Shown: piece after piece, positions 1 to 8,051 of the stretch
How the letters are laid out: each line of letters starts with the position of its first letter
Position numbering within the stretch: the stretch's first letter is position 1
NCBI GenBank assembly: GCA_022572105.1
Contig: JACZWN010000015.1
Location: 1-27,756, forward strand
Source of the DNA: Pseudomonadota bacterium
Lineage (GTDB): Bacteria > Pseudomonadota > Alphaproteobacteria > Kiloniellales > J153
DNA: 27,756 nucleotides
Direction: 5' to 3'
Notes under the pieces: generated by a model
Told to the model about the DNA's origin: nothing
Databases searched by the model: none
Seen by the model: only the letters and a program-made list of their open reading frames with translations
Translations under genes and position numbers: made by a program

Positions 1-161
1 GCGGCCGCCGTTCGCGGCGCTCGAGCCCCGCTCAGGCACGGTGCGCCAGCGCCAGGCCGAGGCCCAGGCTGGCGCCTGGCGGAGGTGCTTCTAGCCTCTT
101 GCCGGGAAGCTTACTATATGTAGGATAGGTAGATTGATTTTATGCACTCAGCGGGTGAGGT
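1..161. other. Left-edge region upstream of the TIGR04255 cassette
   Basis: About the first 95 bases are GC-rich. Two plus frames are open from the edge (stops near 92 and 118), so this could be the end of a truncated gene, but neither frame can be identified. Bases 108-150 turn abruptly AT-rich and lie just before the start at 162, so they are the likely promoter region of the cassette. No convincing -35/-10 pair was found. A GTGAGG lies almost directly against the ATG at 162, which is tight spacing for a ribosome binding site. Confidence 0.3.
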
Positions 162-980
162 ATGGCCACGAGTTCTGCAGAACTGTTCCCGCCTTCGCTT
201 CGTGTGATCTACGACAATGCGCCACTGATCCAGGTCATCTGCCAACTGCGATTTCCTTCGCTGCTGAGCATCGAAAGCAAACCGCCGGTAGACTTCCAGG
301 AGCGGATCAGAGGCCATTTCCCGCTTTTGGAGAAGGTTACTAATCCGTTACCAGTGGAGCTTCCCCGGGAAATCGTCCAGATGATCCAGGCGCAGGCCAG
401 TGCCATCAGCTACGAGTTTCTGACTGAAGACCGTTCCTCTACTGTGACGCTCACGCCCGAGTCGCTTGCACTATCCACCAAAAATTACAAACAGTGGGAG
501 CATTTTCGTGAACAGTTGCGCGTACCGCTAGCCGCACTGAACGACATATATCGACCGAGTTTCTTTTCACGTATCGGGCTTCGCTACCAGGACGCAATAG
601 ACCGTGCTGTGCTTGGCTTACAGGACATCCCTTGGTCTAAGCTTCTGCGGAAGGACATACTTGGAGAGTTGGCGTTGCCGCAATTCGAGACCAATCTGGA
701 GCAGGTCGCAAATAGGACTATTAGGGTTTCGATCCCTGATGGCAGCGGCTCGCTGATAATGCGTCACGGTCTTGCGGAGCTTAAGGAGCGTAAAGACATT
801 TGTTATATGATAGATATCGATTTCTTTACCGAGCAAAAGACTGAGGTTGAAAATGCCGAAAATACTCTCGACCACTTCAACACGATGGCTGGAAGCGCCT
901 TCAGGTGGTTCATTACCGATACTCTTCGGGACGCACTCGGCCCAAGAGAGCTGGCAGCCGCTTCAGGTAGAGGCGTCTGA
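162..980 (+). CDS. TIGR04255 family protein (function unknown)
   Basis: The 272-residue length is normal for TIGR04255, a patchily distributed family of unknown function. The sequence shows the family's N-terminal pattern, YDNAPLIQVICQLRF at about residues 17-31, and its typical end, a helix LDHFNTMAGSAFRWFITDTL followed by a short tail. There is no signal peptide or membrane segment, so it is probably cytoplasmic. The ATG at 162 is chosen because the family motif begins soon after it. It is the first gene of a three-gene plus-strand cassette whose codon use is less GC-biased than the rest of the window, which suggests horizontal transfer. Its 3' end overlaps the next frame by up to 128 bases. 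Family assignment is fairly sure; no function can be given. Confidence 0.75.
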   Translation: MATSSAELFPPSLRVIYDNAPLIQVICQLRFPSLLSIESKPPVDFQERIRGHFPLLEKVTNPLPVELPREIVQMIQAQASAISYEFLTEDRSSTVTLTPESLALSTKNYKQWEHFREQLRVPLAALNDIYRPSFFSRIGLRYQDAIDRAVLGLQDIPWSKLLRKDILGELALPQFETNLEQVANRTIRVSIPDGSGSLIMRHGLAELKERKDICYMIDIDFFTEQKTEVENAENTLDHFNTMAGSAFRWFITDTLRDALGPRELAAASGRGV

Positions 981-1308
981 TTGGGGGCTGCCGCCAAAGC
1001 AATACTTCCGATTGTCGGTAGCGGACGAAACTACCGGTGGCAAAGTGCAGCTTGTGATGACGGTTGACATAGATAGCCCGACCCCTGCCGACACTTCGCA
1101 GGACGCATGGCGCCGGATGCTCTGCGTCTATATCGCCGGCCACTTGTCGGGAAAACCGTTGGCCGAAGCCTGTCAGTCGCTAGCCGACCACTATGCTTGG
1201 CAGATCGAGCAGACACGCCACGTCCCCCAGATTCCCGAACAGAGGCGTCATGCCGTGTCGCAGGTCCGACAGGTCGAAAGGGTTCCGTTTGCCTTCGATG
1301 AGGAATAA
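853..1308 (+). CDS. Hypothetical protein, second gene of the TIGR04255 cassette (start uncertain)
   Basis: I do not recognise a family. From about 960 to 1305 the frame reads like a real protein. A beta-rich stretch (YFRLSVADETTGGKVQLVMTV) is followed by a helical part (WRRMLCVYIAGHLSGKPLAEA, then a run ending near YAWQIEQ) and an acidic C-terminus. The start is the problem. The only ATG (853) or TTG (847) ahead of the plausible region lies inside the previous gene, and the next start-like codon is TTG at 1012, which would cut into the beta-rich part. Either translation begins inside the TIGR04255 gene, or a frameshift joins the two, or a rare start is used. The stop is 17 bases before the third gene, so the three are probably co-transcribed. 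Confidence 0.5.
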   Translation: MPKILSTTSTRWLEAPSGGSLPILFGTHSAQESWQPLQVEASDWGLPPKQYFRLSVADETTGGKVQLVMTVDIDSPTPADTSQDAWRRMLCVYIAGHLSGKPLAEACQSLADHYAWQIEQTRHVPQIPEQRRHAVSQVRQVERVPFAFDEE

Positions 1309-1325
1309 TCGGACCGGGGGCGCGA

Positions 1326-1871
1326 GTGCCCGCATACACAACCACCGAAATGGACGGCGAACTCCGGCAGTCAGAGATCATCACTGATCTTGTGCAGTTC
1401 ACTTATGACCCGGCTGCCAGGGAGGCTATCGAGACACGCCACCCCTACGCGATAGTATTATCTCAGGACTGTGATCTGCTGAGGGACTACGAGACTCGAT
1501 CCGAAGGTAGACTGAGAGTGCTCAACGGGGCTCTCCTCTTTGAGCTTGAGCCCGTAGAAACTGCAAGACCCAAACTCGCCGGCCCCGACATTTTCAAACG
1601 CATCAAGCGCCACGGCGAGGATCGATACCACATTCTCGAAGCGGTGCCCACAAACCTTGATCTCCTCGGACAGGGGCTGCCGCAACTGATCATCGATTTC
1701 AGACGCTGCTACACGATGCCGCCCGACGAGATTTTTCGACAGTGCGCGCTCGCAGGGGCCGGCCGTGCCAAGCGGCGTTGCCGACTAGACATGCCTTACC
1801 GGGAGCATCTTCAAAGTCGGGTTGCTTTCTATCTCCAGCGCGTGGCTCTTCCCGACGAGCGCGCGAACTAA
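1326..1871 (+). CDS. Hypothetical protein with SQDCDL motif, third gene of the cassette
   Basis: A protein of about 181 residues that starts with GTG at 1326, with a G-rich ribosome-binding-like run (GGGGG at about 1316-1320) at reasonable spacing. The most distinctive feature is IVLSQDCDLL near residues 43-52: a buried strand followed by Ser-Gln-Asp-Cys-Asp. The C-terminus has LPQLIIDFRR and a terminal YLQRVALP pattern. Similar SQ(D/T)CD(L/I) proteins occur as small uncharacterised accessory genes, but I cannot name a domain or reaction. Cys and Asp in the motif would be worth testing as catalytic or metal-binding residues; that is inference only. No signal peptide or membrane segment is seen. 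A hairpin lies 16 bases past the stop. Confidence 0.6.
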   Translation: MPAYTTTEMDGELRQSEIITDLVQFTYDPAAREAIETRHPYAIVLSQDCDLLRDYETRSEGRLRVLNGALLFELEPVETARPKLAGPDIFKRIKRHGEDRYHILEAVPTNLDLLGQGLPQLIIDFRRCYTMPPDEIFRQCALAGAGRAKRRCRLDMPYREHLQSRVAFYLQRVALPDERAN

Positions 1872-1887
1872 GTCGTAGCTGCGGTTC

Positions 1888-1907
1888 TTGGCGAAAAGAA
1901 TCGCCAA
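1888..1907 (+). terminator. Hairpin after the cassette (possible weak terminator)
   Basis: A perfect 7-bp inverted repeat, TTGGCGA / TCGCCAA, with a 6-base loop lies 16 bases downstream of the stop at 1871. No T-run follows, so intrinsic termination is uncertain. Confidence 0.3.
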
Positions 1908-1995
1908 TTAGCGAAACAACCGGCATGGATTGGGAATTACTCAGTTAAGGTGAACAACCCTGCATCCCGCATTTTTCTCTAGCAATCAATAACTC

Positions 1996-2054
1996 GGGGT
2001 CAATACCTTACTTTATACTCTCCGGCATCGAGTAGAAGGTAAGGTCTTGACCCC
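1996..2054. repeat. Long REP-like palindrome between convergent genes
   Basis: The arms 1996-2020 and 2030-2054 pair at 22 of 25 positions around a 9-base loop (2021-2029). The outer arm reads GGGGTCAA-T-ACCTTAC and its partner GTAAGGT-C-TTGACCCC. There is no T-run. It lies between the convergent cassette and the class III aminotransferase gene. The GGGGTCAAG-type arms resemble REP/RAYT-mobilised palindromes, but I cannot confirm this from a single copy. It could also act as a bidirectional transcript end. Confidence 0.6.
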
Positions 2055-2099
2055 GGCCTCCGAGTTCCCGGGTTTGCATGGGCCGCGCGCCGCCCGCGC

Positions 2100-3491
2100 T
2101 CAGCCGTCCCACAGGCCTTCGCCGCGGACCTCTTCCATGGCCCGCTCGATGCCGGTGCGCAGGGCGGTGACGAGCTCGTCGATCTGGGCCTTGGTGATGA
2201 TCAGCGGCGGCGACATGATGCACATGTTGATGAGCGGCCGCACGACGAGGCCGAGCGCCTGGCAGTGCCGGTCGATGCGCGCGCCGATTTCGTGATCGAG
2301 CACCAGGAGGTCCTTGCCATCCTGGCCGATCACGCATTCGACGCAGCCCATGAGCCCCAGACCGCGCACGTCGCCGACGATGGGTATCTCGCCGATCTCG
2401 CGCAGGCGCGCCTGAAAATAGGGGCCGACCTCGCGCGCGTGCTCCAGGATCTTGTCGCGCTCGATGATCTCGATGTTCTTGAGCGCCGCGGCGCAGGCCA
2501 CCGGATGGCCGGAATAGGTGAAGCCGTTGGCGAAGATGCCGCTCTCGGCCTGCGCGCCGCTCAACCGCTCGATCAGCCGGTCCGAGATCAGCACCGCGCC
2601 CAGCGGCTGGTAGCCCGAGGTGATGCCCTTGGCCACGGTGATGATGTCGGGGACGATGCCGAAGACCGCCTCGGAGGCGAAGAAGTGGCCGAGCCGGCCG
2701 AAGCCGGTGACCACCTCGTCCGAGATGGTGAGCACGTCGTACTTGCGGCACACCTCCAGGCACTTTTTGTGGTAGCCGGGCGGCGGCACGATGACGCCGC
2801 CCGAGGCCAGGACCGGCTCGGCGATGAAGGCGGCGACCCGGTCGGGCCCCAGCTCGAGGATCTTGTTCTCCAGCTCCGCCACCTTGGCGTCGCAGAAGTC
2901 CTCGACGCTCATGCCCTCCGGCCGGCGGTAGGGATTGGGCGAGGCCAGATGGTGGATGAAGTTGGTCTCGAAATCGAGGTGGGTCTTGTCGCGCAGCTTG
3001 CCCGAGCAGGAGGCCGAGAGATAGGTGCTGCCGTGATAGGCGTCCTGGCGCGAGATGACGTGCTTCTTCTCGGGCCGGCCCAGGCAGTTGTTCAGGTACA
3101 TGACGAAGCGCAGCGCCGAATCCACCGCCGTCGAGCCGCCGGTCGTGTAGAACACGTGGTTGAGGTCGCCGGGCGACAGCTCGGCCAGCTTCGCGCTCAG
3201 CTCGGCGGCCGGAACGTTGCCCAGGCTCCAGGGGCTGCAATAGGTCATGCGCCGGATCTGCGCGGCGATGGCCTCGGCCATCTCGGCGTTGCCGTGGCCG
3301 ATGTTGACGCACCACATGCCGCAGGGCCCGTCGAGCAGCCGGTTGCCGTCGCTGTCGGTGAAGTAGACGCCCTCGGCCTCGACGATGATGGTGCGCTTGC
3401 CGGCCGCGCCCTGGAAGTTCTCCCAGGGGTGGATCCAGTGACGGTCCTGGGCGCGGAGTTCCTCGGTGTCGAAAGGCAGGTTGGAACGCAT
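2100..3491 (-). CDS. Class III (omega) aminotransferase, probably polyamine or related amine
   Basis: A full-length 463-residue PLP-dependent fold type I transaminase. Visible landmarks are the phosphate-cup TTGGST at about 116-121, AYHGST at about 151-156, ISDEVVTGFGR with the PLP-nitrogen aspartate at about D259, the Schiff-base lysine in VAKGITSGY at about K288, and FTYSGHPVACAA near the C-terminal third. The family moves an amino group from a terminal amine or omega-amino acid to pyruvate or 2-oxoglutarate in the cytoplasm. The gene follows a PotABCD-type importer on the same strand, so putrescine or another polyamine is the likely substrate; this is inferred from context only. It starts with ATG at 3491. 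A promoter candidate lies about 110 bases upstream, so it need not depend on the transporter transcript. Confidence 0.85.
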   Translation of the reverse strand: MRSNLPFDTEELRAQDRHWIHPWENFQGAAGKRTIIVEAEGVYFTDSDGNRLLDGPCGMWCVNIGHGNAEMAEAIAAQIRRMTYCSPWSLGNVPAAELSAKLAELSPGDLNHVFYTTGGSTAVDSALRFVMYLNNCLGRPEKKHVISRQDAYHGSTYLSASCSGKLRDKTHLDFETNFIHHLASPNPYRRPEGMSVEDFCDAKVAELENKILELGPDRVAAFIAEPVLASGGVIVPPPGYHKKCLEVCRKYDVLTISDEVVTGFGRLGHFFASEAVFGIVPDIITVAKGITSGYQPLGAVLISDRLIERLSGAQAESGIFANGFTYSGHPVACAAALKNIEIIERDKILEHAREVGPYFQARLREIGEIPIVGDVRGLGLMGCVECVIGQDGKDLLVLDHEIGARIDRHCQALGLVVRPLINMCIMSPPLIITKAQIDELVTALRTGIERAMEEVRGEGLWDG

Positions 3492-3598
3492 GATTCGGGC
3501 TCGGTTGCGGTTTCTGAAATGCCGCCGCCATTGGCCGTGCCGGCCCGGTCGGGGGATGTCGGGCCGTTACGCGGGGTGGATCGCATGGGCGGCACCGC

Positions 3599-3627
3599 GG
3601 TATAGTCGCGCGGCGGCGGCGCGTAAA
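3599..3627 (-). promoter_or_regulatory. Candidate sigma-70-type promoter for the class III aminotransferase
   Basis: On the minus strand TTTACG (3622-3627) and TATACC (3599-3604) are separated by exactly 17 bases. Each matches 4 of 6 consensus positions. The predicted start lies about 100 bases before the ATG at 3491, in the 214-base gap after the potA-type gene. Confidence 0.35.
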
Positions 3628-3705
3628 GCACTCACGGTGGGGCGCGGCGCGAAGTACATTTCAAATTGCGCCCATGAAATGGGTCAATAACAAGGAGGGT
3701 TCGTA

Positions 3706-4827
3706 TCAGTTTCTCAACACATTACAATCTTCGGCATTCCAGCCGATCAAAACCGGGTCACCTTCTTTGAAGTCGAACTTTTGATCAATCCGACTTTGAA
3801 TGCGGCTCCTGATGGGATCATGTTCGGCCAGCGCCACCTCCAACTCCGTCACGTCCCCCAGATATAACTTTTCGACAATCCTGCCCTCGAATTTGTTGTC
3901 GGCCGAACAGTCCCAGTCCCTGGGAAATACCTGGACAGCTTCGGGACGAACCGAAAAACTGACAGGCGCTCCGGAAGAAATTTCCTGGTCGCCACGGCAG
4001 ATTACCCTGAGGCCGGTCTCGGTTTCCATTTGAATCGTCTGGGTAGAAACGCGGTGCGCCGCATCGGCGCTTACGGCGATGACCCGCCCGGAGAGAATAT
4101 TGGAAGCTCCCATGAAATCGGCGACAAATCGAGTCCGAGGGGTTTGAAAAATTTCCTGGGGGGTTCCGATCTGTTCGAAATTTCCGTCCCGCATCACTGC
4201 AACCCGGTCCGACATACTCATGGCCTCTTCCTGGTCGTGGGTCACGTAGATAAAGGTAATGTTGACCTCGTGCTGAATTCTCCGCAGTTCGATCTGCATG
4301 GCTTTCCGGAGTTTTCGGTCCAGGGCCCCCAACGGCTCGTCCAAGAGCAATACCTTGGGGCGCAATACCAGGGCCCTTGCCAGGGCGACGCGCTGTTGCT
4401 GCCCGCCGCTGAGTTGATTTGGACGACGCGCTCCAAGGCCCTCCAGGTGAACCAACTGGAGAGCGTCCTCCACTAGTTTCTTGACCTCCGGCTCGGCTAC
4501 CCGTCTGGACTTCAGGCGCAACCCGAAGGCAATGTTGTCCTCGACGGTCAAGTGGGGAAAAAGGGCGTAATTCTGAAAAACGATATTGGAGTCGCGCTCA
4601 TAGGGGGGTTGGTCGTTGACGACCTCACCATTAATGAGAATGTCGCCGTCGTCCGGGTATTCCAACCCTCCGATCAACCGCAACGTGGTGGTTTTACCGC
4701 AGCCGCTCGGCCCCAACAGCGAGAAAAACTCTCCTTCCTGAATCGTCAAACTCAGGTCGTCCACGGCGACGACGTCGCCAAACCGTTTTGTCACCTGCAC
4801 CAATTCAACGCTGGAAATCCGTTTCAT
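3706..4827 (-). CDS. potA: Spermidine/putrescine-type ABC transporter, ATP-binding subunit
   Basis: A 373-residue ABC ATPase that powers polyamine import. It has Walker A GPSGCGKTT at about 39-47, the Q-loop in FQNYALFPH, signature LSGGQQQ at about 139-145, Walker B LLLDEP at about 160-165, the D-loop GALD, and the switch histidine in THDQEEAM. The C-terminal 130 or so residues form the TOBE-like regulatory domain usual for PotA and other CUT1/POT-type ATPases. ATG at 4827 overlaps the stop of the preceding permease in an ATGA, a sign of translational coupling. It is the last gene of the potD-potB-potC-potA unit. Third codon positions are less GC-rich than in flanking genes. The transported polyamine cannot be read from the ATPase. 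Confidence 0.88.
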   Translation of the reverse strand: MKRISSVELVQVTKRFGDVVAVDDLSLTIQEGEFFSLLGPSGCGKTTTLRLIGGLEYPDDGDILINGEVVNDQPPYERDSNIVFQNYALFPHLTVEDNIAFGLRLKSRRVAEPEVKKLVEDALQLVHLEGLGARRPNQLSGGQQQRVALARALVLRPKVLLLDEPLGALDRKLRKAMQIELRRIQHEVNITFIYVTHDQEEAMSMSDRVAVMRDGNFEQIGTPQEIFQTPRTRFVADFMGASNILSGRVIAVSADAAHRVSTQTIQMETETGLRVICRGDQEISSGAPVSFSVRPEAVQVFPRDWDCSADNKFEGRIVEKLYLGDVTELEVALAEHDPIRSRIQSRIDQKFDFKEGDPVLIGWNAEDCNVLRN

Positions 4828-5603
4828 GACACGCTTCGCCGATCAAAGTAGGTTCCAATAATGACAAAAATCAGCGGTACCACAACGATCAGGGTTCCCA
4901 AGGCGTTGACCATCGGTGACACGCCGAGTCGGATCATGGAGTAGACCCGCAATGGCAACGTGGAGGACCCTACGCCGGAGACAAAGAACGTAATCACGAA
5001 ATCGTTGAACGACCACGGAAAAGTCAACAGCGCGGCGGCCAGGATTCCGGGCTTCAACAGGGGTAGCGTCACTTTCCACATGGTCGTCCATTCATCGGCG
5101 CCGAGGTCCATCGCGGCATCTTCCAGCGTTCGATCGATGCGCTGCATGCGGGCGATGATTACCAGGGTGGTGAGCGGAATCGAAAATGAGATATGGGCCA
5201 GCAGAATTGTGAGAATTCCAAGTTCAAACTTGATGGATGTGTAGAACAGCAGAAGCGAAATCCCGATCACCAGGTCGGGCATGACCAGCGGGATGTAGAG
5301 AGCACCCTGATACAGCGCCCTACCCAGGAACTTATAGCGGTAAAGGGTGAATGCAGTGATCGTCCCGATGGCCGTGGAAATCAGGACGGTCGGAATCGCA
5401 ATGATGAGACTCACTTTCAATGCGTCCTGAATATTCTTGTTGTTAAATACGGCCTTATACCACTTTAAAGTAAACCCCTCCCAAGCCACGCCGTATTCAG
5501 TTGGTGTAAAAGAAAAAACCATCAAGACAAGTAAAGGTGCATACATAAACAGGTACACCACGCCACACCCGATGGATAAAAGACGAGGCGAGATTCGGTT
5601 CAT
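4824..5603 (-). CDS. potC: Spermidine/putrescine-type ABC transporter permease, PotC-like
   Basis: A 259-residue inner-membrane protein with about six hydrophobic segments, beginning with a long one at residues 10-35. The cytoplasmic EAA loop, which docks to the ATPase, is visible as LEDAAMDLGADEWTTMWKVTLP followed by LKPGI. Length and motif fit the PotC/PotI branch of binding-protein-dependent permeases. The gene overlaps both neighbours by four bases (ATGA), so potB, potC and potA are probably translated as one coupled block. It forms the channel heterodimer with the PotB-like protein. Confidence 0.88.
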   Translation of the reverse strand: MNRISPRLLSIGCGVVYLFMYAPLLVLMVFSFTPTEYGVAWEGFTLKWYKAVFNNKNIQDALKVSLIIAIPTVLISTAIGTITAFTLYRYKFLGRALYQGALYIPLVMPDLVIGISLLLFYTSIKFELGILTILLAHISFSIPLTTLVIIARMQRIDRTLEDAAMDLGADEWTTMWKVTLPLLKPGILAAALLTFPWSFNDFVITFFVSGVGSSTLPLRVYSMIRLGVSPMVNALGTLIVVVPLIFVIIGTYFDRRSVS

Positions 5604-6541
5604 TGCTGTTCCTGGTAGGCGTCTTTGCCGCCTCCGGCCCGCATGTAGAGGTAGATTAGCGCCAAAATCATCGTCAACAGCAGCAGGGAATATGCCGATC
5701 CCAGCGGCCAGTGGCGCAGACCGATGAATTTTAGCGCGATGAATTTTCCGACCATCATGGCCTTGGCCCCGCCTAACAGCTCGGGCACCAGGAATTCGCC
5801 TATCGATGGGGCGAAGACCAGCACCGACCCGCTTAGTATGCCCCCCTTGGTCAAGGGCACGGTGACCTTGAAAAATCGTTCCCTCGCGGTGGCCCCCAAA
5901 TCCGCGGCCGCCTCCAGAACGGATCGGTCCAGTCTGTCGAGAGAGGCATAGAGCGGCAGGATCATGAACGGCAGGTACGTATAGACGAGCCCGACCAACA
6001 CCGAATATTGGTTATGGAGCAGCGGTAGTGGCTCGTCGATCAGGCCCCATTCCGTCAGGAACGTGTTGATCAGACCATGATCGGACAACAAGGTCATCCA
6101 GGCGTAGATTCGCACTAGGTAACTGGTCCAGAACGGCAGAATGACCAGAAACAGCAAAAGGTTCTTGCGGCGTCCCCCGTAGAACGCGATCCAATATGCG
6201 ATCAGATACCCCGCCGCCAGGCAAATGACGACCGTCAGAGCCGCCAACTTGAACGACCGGCCCATAATCTTCAGGAACAGCGGATCGAAAACCTGCCGAT
6301 AGCTATCGAGGCTGAACTCGAAGATGATGGTGCCCCACGGCCCCCGGGTCATAAAACTGTAATAGACCACGATGCCCATCGGGATCATCGTGAACACCAG
6401 CAACCAGAAGGCCGACGGGCTCAACGTAGCGCCGATGCTTAAGGCAGGGTGGCTTCTGAAAAAGCGGAGAATGGATCTTCGTAACCTAAACAAATCGAAT
6501 ACCTTCACTCGCGATACGAACGACCGTCGCCGACCCTTCAC
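5600..6541 (-). CDS. potB: Spermidine/putrescine-type ABC transporter permease, PotB-like
   Basis: A 313-residue permease with a basic N-terminal tail (about residues 1-40, several Arg/Lys) and then about six membrane segments. The EAA loop reads LEAAADLGATARERFFKVTVPLTKGGI. This matches the PotB/PotH branch, which carries a longer N-terminus than PotC. It starts with ATG at 6541 and overlaps the PotC-like gene by four bases. It is separated from the binding-protein gene upstream by 313 bases, which is unusually long inside a pot operon. Confidence 0.87.
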   Translation of the reverse strand: MKGRRRSFVSRVKVFDLFRLRRSILRFFRSHPALSIGATLSPSAFWLLVFTMIPMGIVVYYSFMTRGPWGTIIFEFSLDSYRQVFDPLFLKIMGRSFKLAALTVVICLAAGYLIAYWIAFYGGRRKNLLLFLVILPFWTSYLVRIYAWMTLLSDHGLINTFLTEWGLIDEPLPLLHNQYSVLVGLVYTYLPFMILPLYASLDRLDRSVLEAAADLGATARERFFKVTVPLTKGGILSGSVLVFAPSIGEFLVPELLGGAKAMMVGKFIALKFIGLRHWPLGSAYSLLLLTMILALIYLYMRAGGGKDAYQEQQ

Positions 6542-6854
6542 CGGGCCGGCGCGGCCAGCGTCTTCGCGACCCGGAACCGGTCCGATGCAAGCGTGAATCC
6601 GATCGGCACGGCACGGCGGCCACCTCGTTGCCCGGACCGTGCGGCGCCCGGGCGTTCAGTTAGGCGCTCACCCAGCCCCCACGCCTCGCCATCAGGGGCC
6701 GCTTTGGCATGCGATCGCGCACACGCGCGGCGCGCAAGTCGCCGACTCTCGCCGCGCTCGGCGACGGCACGCGAAAAACCTCCCCCCGCCCCGCCTGCAC
6801 TGGCCGGACGGGCGATCCCGCGGCGCCGTCGCATAGAGGCGGCTGTGACTCGTC
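6542..6854. other. GC-rich gap between the potD- and potB-type genes
   Basis: No convincing gene: all six frames here are short or mirror-type. It contains a perfect 8-bp inverted repeat, GTCGCCGA (6738-6745) and TCGGCGAC (6758-6765), around a 12-base loop. Such a structure could protect the binding-protein message or reduce read-through into the permeases; that is inference. The stretch is clearly more GC-rich than the transporter genes on both sides, as if inserted or differently evolved. Confidence 0.45.
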
Positions 6855-8051
6855 TTACGCGCCCAACAGCCGGGTCCAAATATCGTCGTAGACCGGCAGG
6901 ATGTCATCCGGAATGACCGCCAGAAACTCGAGCCGCGCCAACTCCTTGGCGGTCGGGTAGATCGCCGGGTTTTGGGCCATTTCCGCGGACACGAATTTTT
7001 CCACCGCCTTCTGATTGGCCGTTGCGTAACCGCCCTCGTCCGAATTGGCCGCCGCTACCTCCGGCCTAAGCATGTAGTTGATGAACGTCTCCGCCGTGAA
7101 CTTGTGCGGCGCGCCCTTGACGATCGCCATGCAGTCGAACCAAGCGGTCCCCCCTTCCTTGGGCAGGAGCCATTCGACGTTGCGATTTTTCCGGTGCGCC
7201 TTGACGACTTCGCCGTTCCACTCGTGACCCACGATGATGTCCTCGGTGATCAGAGCCTTGGTCTGGTCGGCGCCCGGATAGAAGGCTTTCACGTGGGGCT
7301 TTATTTTAATCAACACCTCGCCGGCCTCCAACAATTCTTTCTTGTTGCGGCTGTTGACCGAGTAGCCCAGATACGCCAGGGCGGTCGCAATGACCTCTTC
7401 CCGTTCGTCGGTAAATGCCAGCTTCCCGGAGTAGCGCTCCGGACCGCTTTCGAACATGAGCGCCCAACTATCGACGTTGGGATCACCCTTGGTGTATTTC
7501 GTGTTGTGGGCGAGAGCGGTCATCCCCCAAAGATAGGGAACCGTATATTTGTTGCCCGGATCGACCGAGGTATCGAGAAATCTGGACATCGAGTTTTTCA
7601 AATCCGGGATGTTCTCGAGGTCCAAGGGCTCCAGAAGTCCCTGTCCGATATGAATCGGCACGAAGTTGTGGGTCGGAAACACCACGTCGTACCGCGCGCC
7701 GCCCGCCTGAAGTTTGGCCAGCAGGTGTTCGTTGCCCGGGTACGTGTCAAAGATGACTTTTACCCCGAACTCCTCCTCGAAATTCGGAATGGTGTCCGGA
7801 TGGATGTATTCTTCCCAATTGTAGACGGCCAGTTCCCCGCCCTCTTTCTTGATCTTTTCCAGGACCTCGGGAGACGGGCGCTCCGCCGCAAAAGCTTTTC
7901 TGTGCAGAGCGAGGACATCCGTCAGCAATGCCGCGGAGATGCCCCAGGCCGTCGCTCGGCGGATGAAAGCCTGTCGGGTTATCCGCTCCTCGAATAACCC
8001 TTCAACCGCTGCATCCAGCCGTCTTTGCTGATCTCGATCGTTGCCTTTCAT
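6855..8051 (-). CDS. potD: Polyamine ABC transporter substrate-binding protein, PotD/PotF-like
   Basis: A 398-residue periplasmic binding protein. The mature domain begins around residue 65 with the family pattern LAVYNWEEYIHPDTIPNFEEEFGV, then DTYPGNEHLLAKLQAGGARYDVVFPT, both typical of PotD/PotF. The N-terminus is long (about 55 residues). It has a Tat-like arrangement, RQAFIRRATAWG, before a moderately hydrophobic stretch, but the twin arginine of the usual SRRxFL box is not intact, so the export route is unclear. A purine-rich ribosome binding site (GGGAGG) precedes ATG at 8051. As first gene of the importer unit it captures putrescine or spermidine for the permeases; exact ligand unknown. 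Confidence 0.87.
   Translation of the reverse strand: MKGNDRDQQRRLDAAVEGLFEERITRQAFIRRATAWGISAALLTDVLALHRKAFAAERPSPEVLEKIKKEGGELAVYNWEEYIHPDTIPNFEEEFGVKVIFDTYPGNEHLLAKLQAGGARYDVVFPTHNFVPIHIGQGLLEPLDLENIPDLKNSMSRFLDTSVDPGNKYTVPYLWGMTALAHNTKYTKGDPNVDSWALMFESGPERYSGKLAFTDEREEVIATALAYLGYSVNSRNKKELLEAGEVLIKIKPHVKAFYPGADQTKALITEDIIVGHEWNGEVVKAHRKNRNVEWLLPKEGGTAWFDCMAIVKGAPHKFTAETFINYMLRPEVAAANSDEGGYATANQKAVEKFVSAEMAQNPAIYPTAKELARLEFLAVIPDDILPVYDDIWTRLLGA

Noticed and set aside
1..118. Truncated gene at the left edge
   Set aside because: Two frames are open for about 30-40 codons, but neither has a recognisable sequence or supports a choice.
2265..3605. 446-codon plus-strand open frame
   Set aside because: Mirror frame opposite the class III aminotransferase.
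6770..6810. T5 run after the PotD-like gene as an intrinsic terminator
   Set aside because: The stem directly before it is G-only and has no paired C-rich arm close by.
6972..7997. 341-codon plus-strand open frame
   Set aside because: Mirror of the PotD-like gene.
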